NCBI GenBank assembly: GCA_024233085.1
Contig: JACKQC010000020.1
Location: forward strand, 1 to 64,000
From: Akkermansiaceae bacterium
GTDB taxonomy: Bacteria > Verrucomicrobiota > Verrucomicrobiia > Verrucomicrobiales > DEV007
DNA: 64,000 nucleotides
Reading direction: 5' to 3'
Positions 16,700-25,427 of this stretch are shown here, in pieces; within the stretch, counting starts at the first letter, position 1; each line of letters opens with the position of its first letter. Under the pieces are notes generated by a model, which had not been told where the DNA came from, did not search any database, and was given only the letters and a program-made list of their open reading frames with translations. The translations under genes were made by a program, and so were the position numbers.

Positions 16700-18391
16700 T
16701 TGTACGCGAACGAAGATTACCTGATCGAACTCCTGCAGGAGAGCGGCCGCCTCGAAAAGAGCGATCTCGACTCGGCCCGGCAGATGAAAAAGGGCCAGGA
16801 CACGATGCTGGAGACGCTCCTGAAACTCGGGAAGCTCACGGAGGAGGACGTGGCGCGCGAACTGGCGGTCAGCTCGGGGATGGATTTCGTGGATTTGACG
16901 AAGCTGGAGATCGATGAAGCGGTGACCGGCGCGATGGAGGCGGAGGTGGCGTTGCGCTACAAGGTGGTGCCGGTGGGCTTCAACGGTTCGCACCTCTACG
17001 TGGCGGTGAGCGATCCGCTGGATTTCGACACGCTCGACTCCGTGCGCCATGTGATCCAGTACGAGCCGGAGTTTGTGTGCGCGACGCGCGCGCAGATCCG
17101 GCAGTGCCTGATCGAATTCTACAGCGGCGAGATGACGGCCGAGCAGGCGCAGGAGCTGAACGCCAGCACGGTCACGGTCGGCGGCAACGACGACATGGGC
17201 GCGGGCAAGGAAGGCGGCGACGCGCCGGTGATCCGTCTGGTGCATCAGATCCTGGCGGAGGCCTACCAGCATCGGGCGTCGGATATTCACATCGAGCCGT
17301 TGGAAAACGAGCTGCGGATCCGCTATCGCATTGACGGTTCGCTGCACAAGGTGGCGAGCCATCCCCGCCGCCTGATGTCGGCCGTCGTCAGCCGCATCAA
17401 GATCATGACGGGCTCGATGTCCATCGCGGAGAAGCGCCTGCCGCAGGATGGTCGTATCCAGGCCTCGATGAGCGACCGCGACCTCGACCTGCGTGTCTCG
17501 ACCGTGCCGACCAACCATGGCGAGAGCGTGGTCATGCGTATCCTGGACAAGCAGTCGCTGGTGATAGGTCTGCCGGAGCTGGGTTTCTTCGCCGATGACC
17601 AGGAGAATTTCAATCAACTGATCCGGCTGCCGGACGGGATCCTGCTGGTGACGGGACCGACGGGATCGGGCAAAACGACGACGCTCTACGCCTGTCTGAA
17701 CGTGATCAACAAACCGGACCGCAAGATCATCACGGTCGAGGACCCGGTGGAATACCTGTTGTCCGGCATCAACCAGGTGCAGGTGAAGGAGGACATCGGG
17801 ATGACTTTCGCGGCGGCGCTGCGGGCCATCCTGCGCCAGGCGCCGAACATCATCATGATCGGGGAAATTCGAGACCTCGAGACGGCGTCGATCGCGATCA
17901 ACGCGAGTCTGACGGGGCACTTGGTCTTCAGCACGCTGCACACGAACGACGCGCCGTCGGCGGTGGCTCGTCTGGCCGACATCGGGGTGAAGCGGTTCCT
18001 GATTTCCAGTGCCGTTCGGTCCATCATGGCCCAGCGGCTGGTCCGCAAGATCTGCAAGGACTGCGGCGCGGACGCGACTCTGTCGGACAAGGAGATCAAG
18101 TCCCTGAAACTGGACTCCAAACAGATGGAGGGGGCGACCATCAAGGCCGGGACGGGCTGCCGGACCTGCCGCAACACGGGGTACAAGGGCCGCATGGGGA
18201 TTTTCGAGATCTTCAACATCGACGAGGAAATCAGCCACATCATCAACCGCAATGAATCGACGCCGCAGTTGCGCAAGCGGGCGCGGGAGTTGGGGATGCG
18301 GACTCTGCGCGAGGACGGTGTGCGAAAGGTGCTGGCCGGCCGCACGACGGCGGCCGAGGTGGTGCGCGTGACGATGTCGGACTCGGATTGA
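16700..18391 (+). CDS. Type II secretion/type IV pilus assembly ATPase (GspE/PilB) 1
   Basis: A 563-residue hexameric motor ATPase. Residues 1-142 form an MshEN/T2SSE N-terminal domain with LITG-type helices (SGRLEKSDLDSARQ). From about 175 comes the catalytic domain with Walker A GPTGSGKTTTLYA (319-331), the Asp box and Walker B IIMIGEIRDLETA, the His box STLHTNDAPSAV, and a tetracysteine zinc site CKDCGAD...CRTCRNTGYKGRMG. It powers assembly of pseudopilus or pilus fibres. The start is TTG at 16700, chosen because it yields the full N-terminal helix; no better ATG lies upstream. It is the first gene of a five-gene operon. Confidence 0.9.
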   Translation: MYANEDYLIELLQESGRLEKSDLDSARQMKKGQDTMLETLLKLGKLTEEDVARELAVSSGMDFVDLTKLEIDEAVTGAMEAEVALRYKVVPVGFNGSHLYVAVSDPLDFDTLDSVRHVIQYEPEFVCATRAQIRQCLIEFYSGEMTAEQAQELNASTVTVGGNDDMGAGKEGGDAPVIRLVHQILAEAYQHRASDIHIEPLENELRIRYRIDGSLHKVASHPRRLMSAVVSRIKIMTGSMSIAEKRLPQDGRIQASMSDRDLDLRVSTVPTNHGESVVMRILDKQSLVIGLPELGFFADDQENFNQLIRLPDGILLVTGPTGSGKTTTLYACLNVINKPDRKIITVEDPVEYLLSGINQVQVKEDIGMTFAAALRAILRQAPNIIMIGEIRDLETASIAINASLTGHLVFSTLHTNDAPSAVARLADIGVKRFLISSAVRSIMAQRLVRKICKDCGADATLSDKEIKSLKLDSKQMEGATIKAGTGCRTCRNTGYKGRMGIFEIFNIDEEISHIINRNESTPQLRKRARELGMRTLREDGVRKVLAGRTTAAEVVRVTMSDSD

Positions 18392-18447
18392 GGGGGAGCG
18401 CGACCTTGGCGAAGAACACGAATTTTTGACAGCGGGAGAACAAAGAC

Positions 18448-20115
18448 ATGAATGCGGAAAGCGTTGCCGATTTGCTGGTGGCCCGGGATGTGATCGACCA
18501 CGGGCAGCGGGACGATCTGGTCTCGTCGGTCGAGCAGTCCGGTAAGGATGTGGTCTCGGTCCTCGAGGACTATCAGATCCTGACTCGGGACCAGCTTTAC
18601 CAACTGATCGCCGAGGACATCGGCGGCGAGTATTTCGACCTGAGCCAGTTCACCCCGGCGCCACAGTTGTTGAAGGCGTTGCCGGCCGGGATGGCGCGGC
18701 TTCACGAGGCGATTCCGATTCAGATCACCGAGGAGGGCCTGATGGTGGCGCTGGCCAATCCCCTCGACCCGCAGGGGCTGGAGGAACTGGGTTTTTCGCT
18801 CGGGCACGCGGTGGTGCCGGCCGTCGCGGAGCCGAAGCAGATCCGCGATTTGATCGAGCGCTTCTACGGGCAGGATTCGGAGGGGATGAACCAGGCGCTG
18901 GTGGAACTCCAGCGTGAAGCCGCCTCCCTGACCGGGGATGATGCCGCGTCGGAGGCAAACTCGGCGCCCATCATCCGCTACGTCGATCTGGTGCTCTACC
19001 AGGCCATCAAGGAAAGGGCTTCGGACATTCACTTCGAGCCCTTCGAGCACGACTTCAAGATTCGTTACCGCGTCGACGGCGCGCTCTACGAAATGGCGCC
19101 GCCGCCGCAGCACCTGAAGGCGGCGATCATTTCCCGCATCAAGGTGATGTCGAATCTCAACATCGCCGAAACCCGTCTGCCGCAGGATGGCCGCATCATG
19201 AAGACCATCGGAGACAAGCAGGTGGACATGCGCGTTTCCACCCTGCCGACGGCCTACGGGGAGAGCGTGGTGCTTCGTGTCCTGGACCGTTCGAACGTGA
19301 ATCTCGATCTCGAGAACCTCAATCTCCCGGAATACATCTTCGAGTACATCACCGACACGATCGAGAAGCCGAACGGCATTTTCATCTGCACCGGACCGAC
19401 GGGCGCGGGAAAAACCACGACCCTGTATGCCTGCCTCCGCCGCATCAACACCGTCGACAGCAAGCTGCTCACCGCCGAGGACCCGGTCGAGTACGACATC
19501 GAGGGCATCATGCAGGTGCCGATCAATGACGGCATCGGCCTGACCTTTGGCCGCGTCCTGCGGGCGTTTTTGCGGCAGGATCCCGACCGCATTCTCGTCG
19601 GCGAGATGCGCGATCTGGAGACGGCCCAGATTGCGATTCAGGCCTCCCTGACGGGACACCTGGTTTTTTCGACGCTTCACACCAATGACGCGCCGGGCGC
19701 GGTGACGCGTCTCATCGACATGGGGTGCGAGCCTTTCCTGGTCGCGGCGACGCTGGAGGGAGTGCTCGGGCAGCGTCTGCTGCGCCGCATTTGCGACAAC
19801 TGCAAGGTGGCCTACCGACCGAGCGAGGCGGTGCTCGCGCAGATCGGCCTGACGCTGTCGGACGTGGGGCGGCGGGAGTTTTACACCGGCCGCGGATGCG
19901 AGGTCTGCAACGACACCGGCTACAAGGGACGGCAAGGCTTGTTCGAACTTCTCGACGTGACGGACCCCATTCGCGAGATGGTCACCCAGCGCGCCTCGAC
20001 CGTGGTGTTGAAGCAAAAGGCGGTCGAAATCGGCATGCGGACCCTGCGCGAGGACGGCCTGCGCAACATTTTCGAGGGGATCACGACCATTGAAGAGGTG
20101 CTGAAATACACCTAA
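18448..20115 (+). CDS. Type II secretion/type IV pilus assembly ATPase (GspE/PilB) 2
   Basis: A 555-residue paralogue of the preceding ATPase with the same architecture: an N-terminal MshEN domain (NAESVADLLVARDVIDHGQR), Walker A GPTGAGKTTTLYA (316-328), Walker B ILVGEMRDLETA, His box STLHTNDAPGAV, and zinc cysteines CDNC and CEVCNDTGYKGRQG. Two complete secretion ATPases in tandem before a single GspF-type platform gene is unusual for a simple type II secretion operon. They could form a mixed hexamer, act at different stages, or serve two pilin sets. It starts with an ATG 57 bp after the first ATPase. Confidence 0.9.
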   Translation: MNAESVADLLVARDVIDHGQRDDLVSSVEQSGKDVVSVLEDYQILTRDQLYQLIAEDIGGEYFDLSQFTPAPQLLKALPAGMARLHEAIPIQITEEGLMVALANPLDPQGLEELGFSLGHAVVPAVAEPKQIRDLIERFYGQDSEGMNQALVELQREAASLTGDDAASEANSAPIIRYVDLVLYQAIKERASDIHFEPFEHDFKIRYRVDGALYEMAPPPQHLKAAIISRIKVMSNLNIAETRLPQDGRIMKTIGDKQVDMRVSTLPTAYGESVVLRVLDRSNVNLDLENLNLPEYIFEYITDTIEKPNGIFICTGPTGAGKTTTLYACLRRINTVDSKLLTAEDPVEYDIEGIMQVPINDGIGLTFGRVLRAFLRQDPDRILVGEMRDLETAQIAIQASLTGHLVFSTLHTNDAPGAVTRLIDMGCEPFLVAATLEGVLGQRLLRRICDNCKVAYRPSEAVLAQIGLTLSDVGRREFYTGRGCEVCNDTGYKGRQGLFELLDVTDPIREMVTQRASTVVLKQKAVEIGMRTLREDGLRNIFEGITTIEEVLKYT

Positions 20116-20274
20116 AGCCGGCCTCGGGTCGGAAAATCGGAGCTGGTGGCGCGAAAAACAATCGGCGGCGGAACGATTTTTTGGCTTGGAAAAGGGGAGG
20201 CGATCTTTGTAATCTCCAAGTAAATACACGACCCAAGATTTTCCTGACAAAAAAACAGCAACGGACAACCCATC

Positions 20275-21549
20275 ATGGCTAATTTTGAATACATCGCGCT
20301 GGATGCGAAAGGCGAGGAAACGACGGGGACCATCTCGGCCTCCGACGAGGCGGATGCGATCTCCCAGCTGAGAAGGAGCGGGCTCTACCCGACGCAGGTG
20401 GCCGCCGAAGGACGGGGCGGCGTATCCGGAACGGCGAAGCGTCGCGCCAAGAAAGCCCAGAAGACCCGTTCGGCCGCCCGCGGCGGCGGAAAGGGCGGAA
20501 AGGTGAAGAGCAAGGTGCTGATGATTTTCACCCGCCAGTTGGCGACGCTGGTGGACGCCGGACTTCCGTTGCTCCGGGGGCTCACCGTGTTGGGAAACCA
20601 GGAGAAAAACAAGGTGATGCAACGCACCATCAACACGCTCGCCGATTCCGTGCAGAGCGGCAGCACCTTCTCGGAGGGCCTGGGCCAGCATCCGCGGATT
20701 TTCGACAAACTTTATGTCAACATGGTCAAGGCCGGCGAGTTGGGCGGCGTTCTCGAACTCGTCCTCGAGCGCCTTGCCGAATACCAGGAAAAAGCCCAGA
20801 AGCTGAAAAACCGCATCGTGGCGGCCATGGTCTATCCGATCATCGTGATCGTGATCGCGATGGCGATTTTGATTTTCCTGATGGCCTTCATCGTGCCGAA
20901 GTTCGAAAAGATCTTCGAGGAAATGCTTCAGGGGCGCCCGCTGCCCAAGGTGACGCAGTTGGTGATCGATGCCAGCCGCTGGATCCAAGGAAGTTGGCTT
21001 TGGCTGCTGCTGGGATTTGTCGTCGTGTACGCGCTGTGGAAGGTGTTTGCGGCCAGCCGCGGCGGCCGGGTTCTCATCGACCGGTGGCTGTTGAAGATGC
21101 CGCTGATCGGCCCGATCCAGCTCAAGAGCGGTATTTCACGGTTCAGCCGGACTCTGGGGACGCTGGTGACCTCCGGGGTTCCAATCCTGCAGGCGCTCAA
21201 CATCACCCGCGAAACGGCGGGCAACGTCGTCATTTCCAAGGCCATCGACAAGGTGCACGAGGCGGTCCGGGAGGGGGAATCTGTGGTGGCTCCGCTCGAA
21301 GCGAGCCGGATTTTCCCGCCGATGGTCATCAGCATGGTCGATGTCGGCGAGGAGACCGGTCAGTTGCCGGACATGTTGCTTAAAGTTGCCGACGTGTACG
21401 ATGACGAAGTGGACAACGCCGTCGAAGCGCTGACCTCCATGCTGGAGCCGATCATGATCGTGTTTCTGGCGCTGATTGTGGGGACCATCGTCATCGCGCT
21501 TTTCCTGCCAATGGTCGATATCATTCAAGGCTTGCAGGAGGGTGGTTGA
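20275..21549 (+). CDS. Type II secretion inner-membrane platform protein GspF/PilC
   Basis: A 424-residue protein with two GspF domains. The cytoplasmic N-terminal part (FEYIALDAKGEETTGTISASDEADAI) is typical of the family. Three membrane segments follow: about residues 183-210 (MVYPIIVIVIAMAILIFLMAF), 240-260 and 388-415. It carries the family motifs FTRQLATLVDAGLPLLRGL and GISRFSRTLGTLVTSGVPIL in the two repeats. A Lys/Arg/Gly-rich linker (residues 45-78) is longer than usual. GspF couples the ATPase to the growing pseudopilus. It lies 159 bp after the second ATPase and 16 bp before the first pseudopilin. Confidence 0.92.
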   Translation: MANFEYIALDAKGEETTGTISASDEADAISQLRRSGLYPTQVAAEGRGGVSGTAKRRAKKAQKTRSAARGGGKGGKVKSKVLMIFTRQLATLVDAGLPLLRGLTVLGNQEKNKVMQRTINTLADSVQSGSTFSEGLGQHPRIFDKLYVNMVKAGELGGVLELVLERLAEYQEKAQKLKNRIVAAMVYPIIVIVIAMAILIFLMAFIVPKFEKIFEEMLQGRPLPKVTQLVIDASRWIQGSWLWLLLGFVVVYALWKVFAASRGGRVLIDRWLLKMPLIGPIQLKSGISRFSRTLGTLVTSGVPILQALNITRETAGNVVISKAIDKVHEAVREGESVVAPLEASRIFPPMVISMVDVGEETGQLPDMLLKVADVYDDEVDNAVEALTSMLEPIMIVFLALIVGTIVIALFLPMVDIIQGLQEGG

Positions 21550-21565
21550 TTGGCTAGTATTTACA

Positions 21566-22198
21566 ATGTCAAACAACAGGAATGCCATGAGGATTGTCAA
21601 AGATCGTGTCCGCGCGGGTTTCACCCTGCTTGAATTGTTGATCGTGATCTCGGTGGTGGCGGTGCTGGCAAGTATTGTGATCGCGTCGCTGCCCGGGATC
21701 ATGGCAAACATCAAGCGCAAATCGATCCGGCAGTTTGTCGCGGAATTGGAGGCGGGTCTGGAAGATTACAAACAGGACAACGCCATTTACCCGCTGAATC
21801 CGGAGGGGGGGGGGGCGAGCGGCAGTTCTAAGGTAGATGACGGCGTGGCGGTCCAAGGGGCGGTCATCCTCTACAAGCACCTATCCGGTGATTTCGATAT
21901 GGATGGGCAAGGAACTGTGGACGATGACATGACCATCTATGTGGAGCGGCTCGACAACTGGTCCAATCGCGAGAGAAATGGGCGAAAACCTGGACAAGAG
22001 CGCTCCGCGCCTTTTCAAGGAGGCTATGCAGTGGTGGATCCTTTGGGGGGGCCGGTACGTTATGTCGCGTTTCCGCCGAACATGAAAAACAAGCCGACCC
22101 GGAATCCCACCTACGACATGTGGTCGGTGGCCGGCGCCGATGCCGAACACCCCGACTTCAGCGACGAGGCCAAGTGGATCACCAACTGGGGGAATTGA
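21566..22198 (+). CDS. Type II secretion major pseudopilin-like protein (GspG-like) 1
   Basis: A 210-residue prepilin. The leader peptide ends at Gly18, followed by FTLLELLIVISVVAVLASI with Phe at +1 and Glu at +5, the prepilin-peptidase signature. The C-terminal globular domain (AVQGAVILYKHLSGDFDMDGQGTVDDD, then GGYAVVDPLGGPVRYV and DMWSVAGAD) is GspG-like. An ATG at 21587 is an equally possible start with a shorter leader. The gene contains a run of 11 G (21805-21815) encoding Glu-Gly-Gly-Gly, a plausible slippage site. The protein is clearly paralogous to the next gene product along its whole length. Confidence 0.88.
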   Translation: MSNNRNAMRIVKDRVRAGFTLLELLIVISVVAVLASIVIASLPGIMANIKRKSIRQFVAELEAGLEDYKQDNAIYPLNPEGGGASGSSKVDDGVAVQGAVILYKHLSGDFDMDGQGTVDDDMTIYVERLDNWSNRERNGRKPGQERSAPFQGGYAVVDPLGGPVRYVAFPPNMKNKPTRNPTYDMWSVAGADAEHPDFSDEAKWITNWGN

Positions 22199-22223
22199 TT
22201 TCGGTAACCAACCTCTTTCAGGA

Positions 22224-22799
22224 ATGAACCACGAGACCTCTGTCGCGCGCCAAACGGTGGGGTTGAGGGGCGACGGGTTCGGTGGATTTACGCTGATCGA
22301 GTTGCTCGTCGCGATTTCGGTGGTGGGGGTGCTTGCATCGATTACGATCGCGTCGATTTCGGGGATCATGGCGACGATGAAGCGGCACCAGATTCGCCAG
22401 CTTCTGGCCACGCTCGAAGGCGGGCTCGAAAATTATCGCCAGGAAAACGGCGTCTATCCCGTCAATCCCGGGGCGGGCGACGATACTGCCGCCGTCGAGG
22501 GCGCGGTGATCCTCTACCGCCATCTTTCGGGAGATTTTGACATGGATCCCCAAGGTACGGTGGATAATGGCAAAACCGTTTACGTCGAGGGGCTCGCCCA
22601 TTGGTTCAAGAATGGATATTCGCAGCCTTTTCACGGCGGATTCGCCGTGGTGGATCCGCTCGGAGAACCTGTCCGGAATTTGGCTGATCCACCGAATCAG
22701 GATCCAAAGGCCACGCGAAATCCGAGTTTCGATCTCTGGTCGATCGCGGGAGATCGGAAAAAACCGCCGAACGAAGCGCAATGGGTCACCAATTGGTGA
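22224..22799 (+). CDS. Type II secretion major pseudopilin-like protein (GspG-like) 2
   Basis: A 191-residue prepilin with cleavage after Gly21 and mature start FTLIELLVAISVVGVLASI (Glu +5). It shares AVILYRHLSGDFDMDPQGTVD, GGFAVVDPLGEPVRNL and the ending WVTNW with the upstream pseudopilin (WITNWGN), so the two arose by tandem duplication. It lacks the poly-G-encoded glycine segment of its neighbour. GspG-type subunits form the shaft of the pseudopilus; two diverged copies may build different fibres or a heteropolymer. It is the last gene of the operon and converges on pyrG. A short palindrome CTTTCCGGAAAG at 22843 lies between the two genes. Confidence 0.87.
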   Translation: MNHETSVARQTVGLRGDGFGGFTLIELLVAISVVGVLASITIASISGIMATMKRHQIRQLLATLEGGLENYRQENGVYPVNPGAGDDTAAVEGAVILYRHLSGDFDMDPQGTVDNGKTVYVEGLAHWFKNGYSQPFHGGFAVVDPLGEPVRNLADPPNQDPKATRNPSFDLWSIAGDRKKPPNEAQWVTNW

Positions 22800-22863
22800 G
22801 CGAAGCGCTTGGCCGCATCGAACGTTGTTCTCTTCGGATTTCCTTTCCGGAAAGCAAGCCTTC

Positions 22864-24468
22864 TCAACCCAGATGATGCGCCAGCATCGCTTGGGTGAAT
22901 CCGTCGAAAAGCGGATGGGGATGTTTCGGCTTCGATTGAAACTCCGGGTGGAACTGGACCGCCAGAAAGAAGGGGTGCGCCGGGATTTCCACGATTTCCG
23001 CGAGTGTGCCGTCGGGTGAGGTTCCCGAAATCAGAAGACCGGCGTTTTCCATCGTTTCCTTGTAGGAATCGTTGAATTCGTAGCGGTGCCGGTGACGTTC
23101 GTTCACCTCGTCCCGGCCGTAGAGTTCCCGCGCCCGGCTGCCCGCGCGGAGTTGCGTCTTCCACGTGCCCAAACGCATCGAGGCGCCTTTTTCGCGAATG
23201 TCCCGTTGCTCCTCCAGCAGGCAAATCACCGGATGCGGCGTGTCGGGGTCGAATTCGATACTGTTCGCCTTGTCCAGATGGCAGACATTTCGGGCGAATT
23301 CGATCGTCGCGATCTGCATCCCGAGACAGAGCCCAAAATAGGGAATGTCGTTTTCCCGCGCGTACCGGGCGGCCAGGATTTTTCCCTCCGTGCCGCGATC
23401 GCCAAAGCCGCCCGGGATCAACACCCCGTCAACCGCGTCGAGCAGAGCGGCCGCGCCCGCTTTTTGGATGTCTTCGGCGTCGATCCTGACGACATCGACA
23501 CCGCAGTTGTTGGCCGCGCCGGCATGGGTGAGCGATTCGTAGATGCTCTTGTAGGCGTCCTGCAATTCGATGTACTTGCCCACCACGGCGACCTTCACTC
23601 GGTGCGCCGGATGGACAACGCGATCGACGAAGGCCTTCCACTCCGTCAGGTCGGGTTCGGGCAGGTCGAGGCCGAGACTCCGGGCCACGACGGCGTCGAG
23701 CCCCTCCTCGTGCAGTTTCAGGGGAGCTTCGTAAATGGTGTCCGCCACATCCAGAAATTGGATCACGCCCTCCCGCGGCACGTTGCAGAACATCGCCAGC
23801 TTGCCCCGCAAATCGTCGTCCAGCGGATGTTCGGAGCGACAGATGATGACTTTGGGAGCGATCCCGATCTCGCGCAGTTTGGCGACGCTTTGCTGAGTCG
23901 GTTTCGTTTTCAGTTCGCCCGCCGCCTTGATGAACGGCACCAGCGTCACGTGAATGAAAGCCACATTTTCGTGACCCACCTCGTCCTGGAACTGGCGAAG
24001 CGCCTCCAGAAAGGGCAGCCCCTCGATGTCGCCGGTGGTGCCGCCGATTTCGGTGATGATCACGTCCGCCTCCATTTTCTCGGCGACTTCGTGGATGCGA
24101 CCCTTGATCTCGTCGGTGACGTGCGGGATCACCTGCACGGTTTTCCCGAGATAATCGCCCCGCCGCTCCTTGCGGATCACCGATTCGTAAACCTGCCCGC
24201 TCGTCAGGTTGTTCAGCTTGGAAAGGTTCGCGCTGGTGAAGCGCTCGTAGTGGCCGAGGTCGAGGTCGGTCTCGGCCCCGTCGTCCAGCACGTAAACTTC
24301 CCCGTGCTGAAAAGGGCTCATCGTGCCCGGATCGACGTTCAGGTAGGGATCGAATTTTTGAAGCACCACCTTGAGCCCTCGGTGTTCGAGCAGGGTGCCC
24401 AGCGACGCGGCCGCGAGCCCTTTTCCCAAGGAACTGACCACGCCACCGGTGACAAAAATGTATTTCAT
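22864..24468 (-). CDS. pyrG: CTP synthase
   Basis: A 534-residue enzyme that makes CTP from UTP, ATP and glutamine. The N-terminal synthetase domain opens with KYIFVTGGVVSSLGKGLAA (P-loop) and contains DPYLNVDPGTMSPFQHGEV and EIGGTTGDIEGLPF. The C-terminal class I glutamine amidotransferase domain contains IPGGFGDRG, the catalytic Cys in YFGLCLGMQ, and FHPEFQSKPKHPHPLF with the catalytic His-Glu pair. The length matches the family. Its ATG overlaps the last codon and stop of kdsB by 4 bp (24465-24468), so the two genes are translationally coupled. CTP is the co-substrate of KdsB, which makes sense of the pairing. Confidence 0.97.
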   Translation of the reverse strand: MKYIFVTGGVVSSLGKGLAAASLGTLLEHRGLKVVLQKFDPYLNVDPGTMSPFQHGEVYVLDDGAETDLDLGHYERFTSANLSKLNNLTSGQVYESVIRKERRGDYLGKTVQVIPHVTDEIKGRIHEVAEKMEADVIITEIGGTTGDIEGLPFLEALRQFQDEVGHENVAFIHVTLVPFIKAAGELKTKPTQQSVAKLREIGIAPKVIICRSEHPLDDDLRGKLAMFCNVPREGVIQFLDVADTIYEAPLKLHEEGLDAVVARSLGLDLPEPDLTEWKAFVDRVVHPAHRVKVAVVGKYIELQDAYKSIYESLTHAGAANNCGVDVVRIDAEDIQKAGAAALLDAVDGVLIPGGFGDRGTEGKILAARYARENDIPYFGLCLGMQIATIEFARNVCHLDKANSIEFDPDTPHPVICLLEEQRDIREKGASMRLGTWKTQLRAGSRARELYGRDEVNERHRHRYEFNDSYKETMENAGLLISGTSPDGTLAEIVEIPAHPFFLAVQFHPEFQSKPKHPHPLFDGFTQAMLAHHLG

Positions 24469-25241
24469 TTAACCTGACTTAACAATCGATCGTGGAGTAT
24501 CGCTGCCTGCTCGGGTGTGTCAACGCCGGGAGAATCGTCATCTGTCAGAATTACCAGAATCTCCGCGCCGTTCTCCATCGCCCGCAGTTGCTCCAGCCCT
24601 TCCGCCCGCTCCAGCATCGAAGGTTTCCACCGCACAAATTGCAGCAGGAAATCCCGCCGAAACCCGTAAATCCCCTTGTGCCGAAAGTGGCGGAGGCCCG
24701 CCGTTTCCGGATTTCTCGGATACGGAATCAAGCTGCGGGAAAAATAAAGCGCCCGGCCGCGGCGGTCGATCGTCACCTTGACCACGTTGGGATTGTCGAA
24801 GTCCGGATCGTCCGCCGCCATTTCGTTGGCCGCCGTGATCATCGGACAATCCGCCGATTTCACCAGCCGGTCCGCGAGCCGGTCGATCAGTTTCGGGGAA
24901 ATCAGCGGCTCGTCGCCCTGGATATTGACGATGTGGGTAAAACTGGCGCGTTTCCGGGCGACTTCCGCGATCCGGTCGGTGCCGCTCTCGTGATCCGACC
25001 GCGTCATCACGACCTCCCCTCCGAAAGCCCGCACCGCTCTGGCGATGCGTTCGTCGTCCGTCGCCACCGCGACGGCGTCCAGCTTTCGGCAGGCGCGGCA
25101 GCGTTCCCAGACATGCTGGATCAACGGTTTTCCCGCGATCGGATGCAGCGGCTTGCCCGGGAAGCGCGTCGAGCCCCAGCGCGCGGGGATCACGCCCAGC
25201 ACCGCGGCCGGCGATTGCGAAGGGGAAGGCTTTTTTGCCAA
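24465..25241 (-). CDS. kdsB: 3-deoxy-manno-octulosonate cytidylyltransferase
   Basis: A 258-residue enzyme that activates Kdo with CTP to CMP-Kdo for lipopolysaccharide core synthesis; its presence implies an outer membrane with LPS. Signatures are VIPARWGSTRFPGKPLHPI (residues 17-35), QHVWERC, DDERIARAVRAFGG, NIQGDEPLISP and HFRHKGIYGFRRDFLL. The start is TTG at 25241, which adds a short Lys/Ser/Pro leader before the conserved core. No ATG lies closer, and no good Shine-Dalgarno sequence is visible. The nearest unit of an R22 array begins 7 bp upstream of this start. It is followed by pyrG with a 4-bp overlap. Confidence 0.95.
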   Translation of the reverse strand: MAKKPSPSQSPAAVLGVIPARWGSTRFPGKPLHPIAGKPLIQHVWERCRACRKLDAVAVATDDERIARAVRAFGGEVVMTRSDHESGTDRIAEVARKRASFTHIVNIQGDEPLISPKLIDRLADRLVKSADCPMITAANEMAADDPDFDNPNVVKVTIDRRGRALYFSRSLIPYPRNPETAGLRHFRHKGIYGFRRDFLLQFVRWKPSMLERAEGLEQLRAMENGAEILVILTDDDSPGVDTPEQAAILHDRLLSQVK

Positions 25242-25245
25242 GGAT

Positions 25246-25302
25246 CGAAGAGGGTTGCCTCCGCGACTGAACAGGGTTCGGTCCCGGAGTCAACAGGGTC
25301 TG
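25246..25302 (+). repeat. R22 repeat array 3 (three units, one degenerate)
   Basis: Cores at 25248-25256 (AAGAGGGTT, degenerate), 25270-25278 (AACAGGGTT) and 25292-25300 (AACAGGGTC), exactly 22 bp apart. The array lies in the divergent gap between kdsB and the operon starting at 25428, directly upstream of the kdsB start codon. Confidence 0.85.
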
Positions 25303-25427
25303 TTCGCGAATGACCGCCGAAACGGTGTTTTGTTTGAAGCGCGGCGGCCCATCTGCCATACTCCGGCTTCCGGCGCGTTCGATTTGGAAAGAATGTCCCC
25401 GCGCCGCCCGTATTGAATCCTGAATCG

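Noticed and set aside
22843..22854. CTTTCCGGAAAG palindrome between the pseudopilin and pyrG as a bidirectional terminator
   Set aside because: The stem is only 6 bp without a clear T tract; too weak to annotate.
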